This document shows positions 9,625 through 18,891 of a stretch of 64,000 bases of DNA, in pieces; position 1 is the first letter of the stretch, and each line of letters starts with the position of its first letter. The DNA lies in the NCBI GenBank assembly GCA_965247265.1, contig OZ252002.1, forward strand, positions 1,054,001-1,118,000. The letters run 5' to 3'. The notes beneath the pieces are model-generated. The model made no database searches. It saw only the letters and a list, made by a program, of their open reading frames with translations, and was not told the origin of the DNA. The position numbers were made by a program, and so were the translations under genes. The DNA is from G965247265 sp965247265 (lineage in GTDB: Bacteria > Pseudomonadota > Gammaproteobacteria > UBA4575).

Positions 9625-10365
9625 TTAAGGAATTAAATTTTCTAATTCTTCAACATTAACTTTGGTATGGGCAACTTTAAATTTATCTAATTGGCGACGC
9701 GCTTCGGCGTAATCTTTTTTTGCAATGAGTTGTTCGATTAATAACAACCAATCTTCAACAGGTAGTTTGGATGTATCTGTTTCTAGGTCAACGTTGAATT
9801 TCTTTTGTCGCTTTTGTATGGATGACTCTTTAGGCGATTGAGTACTGACTGATTCTGGACTCATTAGTGCGCCTGCCTCTGCTTCGTCTGCGCTTAGCGC
9901 GCTATCTAAATTTTGCAATTCCTCTTCGAGGCCTTGCGATTGTGGTAATTGCTGATGTTGGTTATGTTTTTTTGTCGCCTCATTTTTGTTTGTTGATTTC
10001 ATGGGTACTAATTTGTCTTCTCTGCGTGCGGGCGCATCTTTAGCTTTACTACTTTTTTTGGCATCTATGCTTGATTCATCGACGGGCGCTGGTTGGTTAT
10101 CTGTTTTTCCAGATGCAGGGATTTGCGGAATTTCTATTTGATCTGGCATTTTTTCAATTTGAATAATGATTGCAAAAACAATAGTTATGCTAGCAGCCAG
10201 TGATAAGGGCACTTTCCAACCACCACTAAAGTAACTGCTGTTACGTTTGTTTTTGCTCGCCGCATAATTAAGAATTTTTTGGTCAAGCTTGGGCGGCGGT
10301 GTTTCTTTAGCACCTGCCTTGTATAGCTTAGCTATCACTTGATCATCTTGACGTTCGGTACTCAT
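9625..10365 (-). CDS. Probable anti-sigma factor (single-pass membrane protein)
   Basis: 246 residues: a short cytoplasmic N-terminal region, one hydrophobic helix at about residues 50-68 (VPLSLAASITIVFAIIIQI), then a long low-complexity Lys/Glu/Gln-rich region and a helical C-terminus with EARRQLDKFK. It starts 3 bases after the sigma-factor stop in the same direction. That arrangement, with a membrane-anchored partner behind an ECF sigma gene, is the usual anti-sigma layout. No zinc-binding HxxxCxxC motif is present, so assignment rests on position and topology. Confidence 0.6.
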   Translation of the reverse strand: MSTERQDDQVIAKLYKAGAKETPPPKLDQKILNYAASKNKRNSSYFSGGWKVPLSLAASITIVFAIIIQIEKMPDQIEIPQIPASGKTDNQPAPVDESSIDAKKSSKAKDAPARREDKLVPMKSTNKNEATKKHNQHQQLPQSQGLEEELQNLDSALSADEAEAGALMSPESVSTQSPKESSIQKRQKKFNVDLETDTSKLPVEDWLLLIEQLIAKKDYAEARRQLDKFKVAHTKVNVEELENLIP

Positions 10366-10368
10366 AGT

Positions 10369-10959
10369 TTAGCTTTGTATTGCGGATTTAAGTTTGTTTT
10401 TTGCATAGCGTAAGCGGCTTTTTGCAGTTTCATAATTAACTTTAGTAATTATTGCAATTTCATTAATCCCAAGATCTTGTTCTAGATGCAATAGGATGAC
10501 TTCTTTTTGATTAGCAGGTAGATCTTGTAGCGCTTGCATCATTCTTTTTGTTTTTTGCTTTAGTGTAAATTCATCTTCCGGTAATGATAATGGCGCAGTA
10601 TTTTGTAGGGCCTTTTCGGCTACATGTTCATTATCAGCGTCTAATGATTCAGATGTTTTGTTTTTCCGATAAAAATCTACAAGCGTGTTATGCGCAATTG
10701 TGAATATATATGTTCTGAACTTTGCTGTGGGTTGGTATCTGGAAGCACTGTTTATTAATTTTATCCATACATCTTGATATAGCTCTTCAGATTGATGTGT
10801 GTCACTGCAATGATTAACAAAATATCGGTACAGCATATCTTTATATCTCGTGTAAAGTGTTTCGAATGCTGCTTGGTTTCCTTGTTGATATTGCAGCATT
10901 AATGCTTCGTCAGATTGGCGCTGTTCCTTCATGAACGTGCAGCCTAGCGAGGCCGTCAT
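10369..10959 (-). CDS. ECF-type RNA polymerase sigma factor
   Basis: Region 2 is clear (FETLYTRYKDMLYRYFVNH, then QDVWIKLI and KFRTYIFTIAHNTLVDFYRK) and region 4 follows the linker (LPANQKEVILLHLEQ, then NYETAKSRLRYAKNKL). At 187-196 residues it is a normal ECF sigma. Two starts are possible: ATG at 10959 and ATG at 10932 (MKEQRQSDEA). Neither has a good ribosome binding site, and the second matches the family's usual length better. The next gene is the likely membrane-bound anti-sigma factor. The stimulus is not shown by the sequence. Confidence 0.88.
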   Translation of the reverse strand: MTASLGCTFMKEQRQSDEALMLQYQQGNQAAFETLYTRYKDMLYRYFVNHCSDTHQSEELYQDVWIKLINSASRYQPTAKFRTYIFTIAHNTLVDFYRKNKTSESLDADNEHVAEKALQNTAPLSLPEDEFTLKQKTKRMMQALQDLPANQKEVILLHLEQDLGINEIAIITKVNYETAKSRLRYAKNKLKSAIQS

Positions 10960-11059
10960 GACAACGCAACACCAACACTTACCTACATGTAAACGTAAGA
11001 ACTCAATAGATGGGTTAATTCTTAGTACCGTTTATCCAAGGCCGTGATAGGATTCTTAG

Positions 11060-12223
11060 ATGAATAAATGTCAAATTTCTAATCGGCTCAAACGAATAGA
11101 GTCGTTTTATGTGATGAGTTTAATGGCTGAGGCTAAAAAGCTTGAGGCTCAAGGACATCATGTCGTACACATGGAGATGGGTGAACCTGACTTTTCGACA
11201 CCAACTCCCATTATAGAAGCGGGTATTGCAGCCTTACAAAAAGGTATTACGCATTACACACCAACACTAGGATTGCCCGAGCTAAGGGAAACTATTGCCC
11301 AGTTTTATCATAAAGAATACGGCGTTTCAGTGTTGCCGGAACAGATTATCATCACACCAGGTTCTGCATTAGCCCTGCAACTGGTTTTAAGTTTGATTGT
11401 TTCAGATGGAGATCAGGTGATAATCGCCGATCCTGCCTATCCCAGCACGTATAATCTTGTGAATCTTTTTGGTGGCAAGGTTTTGCATATTCCTGTGACG
11501 GAAGAATCGATGTGGCAGCTTAATATTGATTTGCTTCGTCAACATTGGCGTGAATCTGTTAACGCTGTACTGCTTGCCAGCCCCTCAAATCCCACTGGTA
11601 CTATTTTAGAAGATCAGCAATTACAAAGTATTGCAGAATTTTGTAATGAGAAAAGTGTATTTTTACTTGTAGATGAGATTTATCATGGTTTGGTCTATTC
11701 AAAAGCGCCAAAAACAGCAGTTAACATTAACGCTAATACATTTGTAATAAACAGCTTTTCAAAATTTTATGGCATGACTGGATGGCGAGTGGGCTGGATT
11801 GTTGCTCCCCAAGCCTATTTAGATGAAGTAAATAAGCTTGCTCAACATACGTTTTTAGCAGCACCCACACCGGGGCAATATGCCGCGCTTGCAGCTTTTA
11901 ACGATGATACCCATGAGATTCTTATTCAAAGACGCGAACAGTTTAGAAAACGGCGTGACTATCTAATAGATGCATTGCAAGCGCTAGGATTTGGAATACG
12001 TGTAAAACCAGAAGGAGCATTTTATATTTACGCAGATTCTTCATCTTTTGCAAAGGACAGTTATGATTTTGCTTGCAAGGTTTTGCGCGAAAATCATGTC
12101 GCGTTTATTCCTGGTATTGATTTTGGTGTTGCAGGTGCAAAAGAGCATGTGCGATTTGCCTATACAACAAATTTGGAAAATTTAGAGATTGGTATTGAGC
12201 GTCTTGCTAGCTTAAAGAATTAA
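11060..12223 (+). CDS. PLP-dependent aminotransferase, class I/II
   Basis: 387 residues with the fold-type I pattern: MEMGEPDFSTP near the N-terminus, THYTPTLGLPELRE, SPSNPTGTI (phosphate/substrate region), DEIYHGL, and the Schiff-base lysine in NSFSKFYGMTGWRVGW. It belongs to the aspartate aminotransferase superfamily; the substrate cannot be read from the sequence. It is transcribed divergently from the ECF sigma factor and followed 31 bases later by a small exported protein gene. Confidence 0.9.
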   Translation: MNKCQISNRLKRIESFYVMSLMAEAKKLEAQGHHVVHMEMGEPDFSTPTPIIEAGIAALQKGITHYTPTLGLPELRETIAQFYHKEYGVSVLPEQIIITPGSALALQLVLSLIVSDGDQVIIADPAYPSTYNLVNLFGGKVLHIPVTEESMWQLNIDLLRQHWRESVNAVLLASPSNPTGTILEDQQLQSIAEFCNEKSVFLLVDEIYHGLVYSKAPKTAVNINANTFVINSFSKFYGMTGWRVGWIVAPQAYLDEVNKLAQHTFLAAPTPGQYAALAAFNDDTHEILIQRREQFRKRRDYLIDALQALGFGIRVKPEGAFYIYADSSSFAKDSYDFACKVLRENHVAFIPGIDFGVAGAKEHVRFAYTTNLENLEIGIERLASLKN

Positions 12224-12254
12224 TTTTCATTGAATATCATTAAGGACTGACAAA

Positions 12255-12812
12255 ATGAGAAAAATAATAATATTAATTTTATTAATTTTGACAAATATCA
12301 TTGCAGTTGTTTTTAGCGAAGAAAATTCAGAGTCATATCCAGAAGATAATTCTATTCAAGCGCCTATGGATAATGAACGATTGCATGAATTATTGCAGCG
12401 TGTTGACCCTGAGTTAAAAGGTCACTTTGGATTTTGGACAATGGCGTATGAAAATTTTGTGGCGCAAATTATTACAGATGAAAATGCGGACCGGATGCGT
12501 GTAATTGTTCCAATAGTAAATATTGATGATGTTGAAGATGGCGAGTATTTGCGATTAATGCAGGCTAATTTTGACTCTGTGCTTGATGCGCGCTATTGCG
12601 TTGCCAATGGCATAATTTGGAGTGCGTTCATCCATCAATTATCGATTCTTTCTGATGAAGAGTTGCTATCAGGTTTGGCGCAGGCATTAACTGCTGCTGC
12701 TAGTTTTGGTACCACGTATAGTTCCGGGGCATTAATATTTAGGGGAGGGGATAGTGGTGAGGAACAGCGAAAGTTCTATGAAAGCATCATAGAAAAGGGA
12801 CTCGCAATTTAA
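12255..12812 (+). CDS. Exported conserved protein of unknown function
   Basis: 185 residues. A very hydrophobic N-terminus (about residues 4-20) ends in VVFSEENS, so it is either a signal peptide or a membrane anchor. The mature part contains RMRVIVPIVNI, LDARYCV, WSAFIHQLSILSDEEL and FGTTYSSGALIFRG. This pattern recalls a widespread uncharacterised family related in fold to YbjN/type III chaperones, though no secretion genes are nearby. The gap to the aminotransferase is short, so co-transcription is possible. No function assigned. Confidence 0.6.
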   Translation: MRKIIILILLILTNIIAVVFSEENSESYPEDNSIQAPMDNERLHELLQRVDPELKGHFGFWTMAYENFVAQIITDENADRMRVIVPIVNIDDVEDGEYLRLMQANFDSVLDARYCVANGIIWSAFIHQLSILSDEELLSGLAQALTAAASFGTTYSSGALIFRGGDSGEEQRKFYESIIEKGLAI

Positions 12813-12820
12813 AAGCTTTT

Positions 12821-13030
12821 CTAACTTACTTCTAAAGTAGAGTGATGGTATAAAGAAGATACTTTTTCACACAAGCGTTTACGTAGCGCTTCTTGATATT
12901 TATCTTCAAAATGAGGTAATTGAGAAACAACCGAAATGAGATACCACAATCCATTTTGTTTGTTCATGAAGTAAGAAACTGTTTGATTAGCTTCTCGCTT
13001 GGCTCTTGCAATCAGGAGTTCATCTTCCAT
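12821..13030 (-). CDS. Small hypothetical protein (69 aa)
   Basis: ATG at 13030 is preceded by a purine-rich AAGAGA. The protein is soluble and mostly helical by composition (RAKREANQTVSYFMNKQNG, then LPHFEDKYQEALRKRL). It faces the preceding plus-strand gene end-to-end with an 8-base gap. No family recognised. A 195-base gap without evident genes follows upstream of it (13031-13225). Confidence 0.4.
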   Translation of the reverse strand: MEDELLIARAKREANQTVSYFMNKQNGLWYLISVVSQLPHFEDKYQEALRKRLCEKVSSLYHHSTLEVS

Positions 13031-13225
13031 TGTGGGTCTCTTAAACGATACTTCAATGTTTTACTATCTTGCACCTTTTATATATTAAAGAATTAACAGT
13101 TCATGATTAATGGCATGAATCAGCTAAATTAAAGGTGAATACTTAATTATATAGAGTGGTGGGTCACATTAATGTTCAATTAATATATTTGAACTAAAGA
13201 GTGCATTATGTGACGTTAATCACGA

Positions 13226-13973
13226 TTATTTTTTTGCTGAAATTTTGGGTGTATCTTTGTTAAAAATTTGAACCCATAACGATGTTGCAGCAGCAACGCC
13301 AATTGGCATTGATATGAAGTTAAGTATGGGTGTGATAGTCATAAATAATAAAACCAACCCAAACCCTAAACATAGAAAACGATTTTTTTTCAATAATACT
13401 AATTGCTGTTTAAAGGATAAATTGTGATTTCCCATAGGGTAATCTAAATATTCAATGGCTAGCATCCAGGCACCAAAAATAATCCAAAGTATGGGGGCGA
13501 TGAGATTTAAGCCTGGAATTAAAAATAAGAATAGCAATGGAATTGCCCGAATACCTATGTAGAAAAGTTTTCGTACTTCATTGCCAACACCTGCGCTCGC
13601 ATCACGCAGCATATCCAAGCAGCCATCACTTGAGCCTATTGTTTTTTGAGTCAGGTGTTCTAAGTTTTTCTGACAATACCGCGTTGAACGGGCTACCTAT
13701 GATGTTGGCTACTAGTGTAAACGTGAAAAATACGACCAATAATGTTGCGATTACGACTAATGGCCAGAGAATGAACTCCAACCATGAAAGCCAATTGGGT
13801 AAAAACTGTTCAAAAAGACCATCAATTTTGTCCGTGCCGAAATAAATAACACCTGCAAATAAAAATATATTTATGATTAATGGTATAGCGACATAACGTT
13901 TTATACCTTGCAATTTTAATAATCTAAACCCATTAATGACGTGTGAGGCACCTCTTATTACATCGGAGATCAT
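13226..13973 (-). pseudogene. cysZ: CysZ-type sulfate permease / EI24 membrane protein, frameshifted
   Basis: The first frame starts at ATG 13973 (SDVIRGASHVINGFRLLK) and breaks near 13661 after AVLSEKL. The second frame continues EHLTQKTIGSSDG and carries GIRAIPLLFLFLIPGLN and GAWMLAIEYLDYPMGN. Deleting one base in the CTTAGAA context gives one protein of about 248 residues with four hydrophobic segments, the family's size. CysZ mediates sulfate uptake for cysteine synthesis in E. coli. The EYLDYPM stretch with P-M-x-x-H is characteristic. The break is not in a homopolymer. Confidence 0.82.
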
Positions 13974-14013
13974 TGTAATTTCTTTTTCAATATCTTGTTG
14001 TTAAATAAAAACA

Positions 14014-14412
14014 TTAAAGTGAATTAGGAAGTTCTACAGCCTGTTGTGCTTGCCATCCAGGCTGTTGGTGTTCTGCTGTAACTTGCGTATAGATGCCACC
14101 GCGAACATTAAAGTCTGCTGTGATTCGCATAAATCGGGGCTTTAGCAATGAAGCAATATCGCTTAGAATTTCATTAGTTATTGCTTCGTGAAATGCACCT
14201 TTGTCTCTAAAAGACGTCATATACAATTTGAGCGCCTTAAGCTCTATGCAGAGCTTGTCGGGTATGTATTCTATTAAGAATTCTGCAAAATCAGGCTGGC
14301 CTGTAAGTGGGCACAAGCAGGTAAATTCTGGTATATGCATTCGAATTGTATAGTCAGTATCACGTTGCGGGTTTTCAAACGTTTCTAAATGTTGTGTATG
14401 GGAATTAGTCAT
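14014..14412 (-). CDS. queF: QueF, NADPH-dependent 7-cyano-7-deazaguanine reductase
   Basis: 132 residues, the short unimodular type. It reduces preQ0 to preQ1 in queuosine biosynthesis. The T-fold signature is clear: active-site Cys in FTCLCPLTGQPDFAEF, ALKLYMTSFRDKGAFHE, and the C-terminal FNVRGGI. It is divergent from smc with a 51-base gap. No preQ1 riboswitch was recognised in that short gap. Confidence 0.93.
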   Translation of the reverse strand: MTNSHTQHLETFENPQRDTDYTIRMHIPEFTCLCPLTGQPDFAEFLIEYIPDKLCIELKALKLYMTSFRDKGAFHEAITNEILSDIASLLKPRFMRITADFNVRGGIYTQVTAEHQQPGWQAQQAVELPNSL

Positions 14413-14463
14413 ATCTCTAATATCTCATTTAAATTGTGGACCTATTCTAGCGAAATAATATAA

Positions 14464-17400
14464 ATGCGGCTTACTTCAGTAAAAATGTCGGGATTTAAGT
14501 CTTTTGTAGACTCAACGACGCTTTCATTTCCTAAATCCATGGTCGGTATTGTTGGGCCCAATGGATGTGGCAAATCAAATATTATTGATGCAGTTCGTTG
14601 GGTAATGGGTGAGAGCAGCAAGCATATCCGTGGCGACACCATGGAAGATGTAATTTTCAATGGTTCTTCAACCCGCAAACCTGTTGGCCAAGCATCGATT
14701 GAGTTAATTTTTGATAACAGCGAAGGGAAACTAGGAGGCGAATATTCAGCCTATAATGAAATTGCTATACGTAGACAAGTTACCCGAGATGGGCAATCAA
14801 AATATTATTTAAATGGGACGAAATGCCGACGCAAAGATGTTGTGCATCTATTTTTAGGCACTGGTTTGGGACCACGTAGCTACGCCATTATTGAACAAGG
14901 CATGATATCGAGATTGATTGATGCCAAGCCTGATGAATTACGTATCTATCTTGAAGAAGCGGCTGGGATTTCCAAATATAAAGAACGGCGTCGTGAGACA
15001 GAAATTCGTATTCGACATACTAAAGAAAATTTAGATCGACTTGATGATGTAATTGAGGAAATTACCAAGCGTTTAGAACATTTGCAAAGGCAGGCAAAAG
15101 CGGCCGAACGTTATAAGATATTAAAGGCCGAAGAGCGACAAGCTAGAACAGAATTATTGGCATTGCGTTGGCAAGCTCATCAGCTGGATGTGCAAGAGCG
15201 CAAACAAACGTTGGAACATAAACAAACTGAATTAGAAAAAGTTGTTGCAGGCATTCGTGCCATTGAGGCGGAAATTGAAGAACTACGTCAACAGCATGCC
15301 GAGGACACTGAGAAATTTAATCAAGTACAAGGCGGTACTATAAACTCGGTGGTGAAATCTCACGAGTTGAGCAATCTATCCATCATATTAAAGAATTAAA
15401 TAGTCGTTATGAAGAAGAGTTGGCAGAAGTTAAGCAAGCCTGGTCAAATGCGAAACAAGCGTTAAATGATGAACAAGATAAAGCTGCTGAGCTGAATAAA
15501 AAGATAAGTGAAATTGAACCAGAATTAAATTCTGCGCGAAATGATTTAACGTCTAACACGCAAAAGCTTAGTGAAGCTGAAAGCAATATGGCAACCTGGC
15601 AAGATGCTTGGGAAGCAATCACTGCTAAAATTTCGGAACCAGAACAGACTATAGAAATTGAATCTTCTCGAATTGAATATCTTGAAGAGCATCTTGAACA
15701 GCTTGAAGATCGTAAGGATAAGTTGCTTGAAGATTTGCATCATTTTGGCCAACATAAATCGTCTGGGCAAACAGAAGATTTAGCCTCACGTGTTGATGAA
15801 ACGAGCACCACCTTAAAAACTATTTCTCCAAAAATTAGTGAGCTGACAAATAAAATAAATTCTGGTCGAGATAAAAGCCAAAAGCTTGCCGTTCAGTTAG
15901 AGCAAGCGCGTGAAAAATTGCAATCAATGCAAACTCAACTAACATCTTTGCAGGCACTGCAAAAAGTGGTGTTAGGAGAAGAAGGTCAAGCCGTCATACA
16001 TTGGCTTGAGAAAAATGGCTTGAGTAAAGCGCCACGATTAATGGACAAACTCAAAACTAAATCGGGTTGGGAAGCAGCTGTGGAAACCGTACTAGGCGAT
16101 CACCTAGAAGCGGTATGTGTAGATGAAATTGAGCGGACTACAAAATCTTTGGGTGCTATTAAAACAGGTCGTCTAATGATGATGGATAAACGTAAGCCTG
16201 ATAAATTATTTAAAGCTGACGGGACATTGTTGTCAAAAGTTGAAGCACCGGTAGATTTGACGAAGTTGCTGGGTAATATTCTTGTTGCAAAAGATTTTAA
16301 CAGCGCCTTTGCCAAAAGAGAGTCGTTGGGGTCGGCACAGTCGGTCATAACTAAAGATGGAATTTGGATGGGTGCAAATTGGTTGCGTGTTTCTCGAATT
16401 ACTGCAAACAAAGGAAATGTATTGCATCGCAAATGTGATATTCAATTATTAGAAAAAGAGGTGAATGCACAACAAGCTGCCATTACTCAACTTTTATCTG
16501 AATTAGATGAGTGTCAACATAGCTTGTATGAGAACGAGAGTGAAAGAGACCATGTGCAGACTAATTATACCGATGCACAAAAACAACATGCTCAGGCCGA
16601 AGCAGGAATGGCTGGCTGGGAAAGTGAAAAAGAACATGTGTTGCGGCAAGAAGAGCAGCTTCGAGATTATTTAGATGAGGTTAATCGTCAGGTTGAGCAG
16701 TCTCAACAAGAATTAGAAGAATCTCAAGAATCAAAGCAGGAAACAGAGTCTATTTTAGATGCGTTGATTTTAGAAAGAGACCAACTCATTGAGCAGCGTG
16801 ACACAACTGCATTTAGCTTGGATGGTGCGCGAAGTGAAGACGTTGAAAGGCGAGAATCCGCGCATAAATTAGCGCTAAGTTTAGAGTCATATCGAAGTTC
16901 TTTGCATGCAACGCAAGCATCGTTAGTTCGTATGGAAGAACAGGCTGAACAATTAAAGCAACGCGATGATGCGTTGCAGAAATCTATCAATGATGGTAGT
17001 GCGCCGCTGACTGAATTAAATGATCAGCTTAAAGAATTTGTTAATCAACGCGTTAAAATTGAGCATGATTTAGCCGATGCAAGAAAAGTTGCACAGAATA
17101 CTGAAGAACAAATTCGAATCAAGCAAGAAGAAAATGTTAACTCTCAACGAAATTTAGAAGAATTGCGCAGCGCACTAAATGAATTACAGCTTGCTTGGCA
17201 GGAAGCTAATGTACGCAGCACAACGGTAAAAGAGCAGCTAGATGAATTTAGCGTTAGCCCAGAGCAATTATTAAAAGAGCTATCCGGTGATGCAACGTTA
17301 AAAAATTGGGAAGAAAGAGTACAATCACTTGAACGAAGGATTACGCGCTTGGGTCCTATTAATCTTGCTGCTATAGGTGAGTATGAGGAACATCATGAAC

Positions 17401-17966
17401 GTAAGGAATATCTTGATCGTCAGCATGAAGATGTAATTCAGGCTTTAGAGACATTGGAAAATGCCATTCGTAAAATTGATAAAGTGACTAAGGATCGATT
17501 TAAAGATATATTTGAAAGAGTAAATACGCACTTGCAGGCCATGTACCCAAGATTATTTGGCGGGGGTAAAGCCTTTTTAGAAATGACAGGTGACGATCTG
17601 TTGACGACGGGTGTGTCTATAATGGCCAGGCCGCCAGGGAAAAGACTGACATCAATACAGTTACTATCAGGCGGTGAAAAAGCACTCACAGCCGTTGCAT
17701 TAGTATTTTCGTTATTTGAATTAAATCCTGCGCCATTTTGCTTATTAGATGAGGTAGATGCACCGTTAGACGATGCAAATGTTACCCGCTACTGTGAATT
17801 ATTAAAGGATATGAGTGATCGTGTGCAATTTATTTACATTACACACAATAAAAATACCATGGAATATGCCAGTCAGCTGTTAGGTATTACTATGAGTGAG
17901 CCAGGGTGCTCACGTATTGTATCTGTAGATGTTGATCAAGCGACAGAAATGACGGCTGTCTCATAA
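14464..17966 (+). pseudogene. smc: Smc chromosome segregation ATPase, single frameshift
   Basis: The N-terminal part has the Walker A GPNGCGKSNIIDAVRW and ends out of frame after NQVQGG near 15335. In the next frame YYKLGGEISRVEQSIHH continues the family sequence into the coiled coils, the hinge (about 16000-16450) and the C-terminal head with LSGGEKALTAVAL and LLDEVDAPLDD. One extra base in GGCGGTAC rejoins them into about 1167 residues, the normal Smc size. Smc with ScpAB organises and resolves sister chromosomes. Apart from this one base the 3.5 kb reading frame is clean, so either the call is wrong or the loss is very recent. Confidence 0.92.
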
Positions 17967-18011
17967 ATTCTAATCTAAAAATTATTATTAGCGCGTGTTA
18001 GCGCAAAGTCT

Positions 18012-18758
18012 ATGGAAATTGAACTGCGTATTGCATTAGTACTAATTGGAACTGCAGCATTAGTTGCATTGTACTTTTTTAGTAGATCCAAGCGAATGCA
18101 AAACTTGCAAGAAGATGATGAGTTCGATTTTCAAACAAATGATTTACCAGACCCACTAGATTTAGATGAGTCTACTGAGCTGGATGCAAACAAAGATATT
18201 AATAATGAGCTCAATGATATTAGCGAATTGGTGCGTGAAGACATTAAAGAATTACCGAGAACAACAGCTGAGACATTTAAAGAACAGCCCAGCTTGTTGG
18301 AGGAAGAGCCAGAAGTGGCTCCACTGGAAGAAAAGCTCGTTGTGCTTCATTTGGTAGCACGAGCACCGGGCAAGTTAAAAGGCAAAGGAATTGTGAAGTT
18401 ATCTAAAGAATTGGAACTTGAATACGATGATATGCACGTATTCCATAAAAAAATTGAGCGCTTTAGCGGGAAAAGATCAATTTACACTATTGTAAATATG
18501 GTGAAGCCAGGCACATTCAATTTAGATGAAATGGAGGCGTTTGAAACCCCTGGAATAAGTTTTGTAATGAATTTACCTGGACCTGAAGAAGGCTTAAAAG
18601 CATTCAATATTATGCATGAAGCTGCCAAACGATTTGCGGAAAGACTTGATGGAGATTTGTTAGATGAATCACGCAGTATGCTTAGTCCGCAATCAGTTGC
18701 ACATTTACAAGAGAATGTGCAGCTATTTAGCTTGAAGAATTCTCATCGCAACGTATAA
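18012..18758 (+). CDS. zipA: ZipA cell division protein
   Basis: 248 residues: an N-terminal membrane anchor (about residues 7-25) with RSKRMQ after it, an acidic linker, then the ZipA C-terminal FtsZ-binding domain (about 105-245; LVARAPGKLKGKGIVKLSKE, YTIVNMVKPGTFNLDEME, PGPEEGLKAFNIMHEAA). ZipA tethers FtsZ to the inner membrane. It lies between smc and ligA as in many gammaproteobacteria, starting 45 bases after the smc stop. Confidence 0.93.
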   Translation: MEIELRIALVLIGTAALVALYFFSRSKRMQNLQEDDEFDFQTNDLPDPLDLDESTELDANKDINNELNDISELVREDIKELPRTTAETFKEQPSLLEEEPEVAPLEEKLVVLHLVARAPGKLKGKGIVKLSKELELEYDDMHVFHKKIERFSGKRSIYTIVNMVKPGTFNLDEMEAFETPGISFVMNLPGPEEGLKAFNIMHEAAKRFAERLDGDLLDESRSMLSPQSVAHLQENVQLFSLKNSHRNV

Positions 18759-18891
18759 AGCGCTACCTTAAATACAATTCTAGTCTTTTTTAATATTGTA
18801 CTACAGAATATCTTAATAAATATTTTATACTATTCTACACAAGATATCTTATGTCGTAGGATATAATGTTGTAGGTGAAAAATTTAATTCA

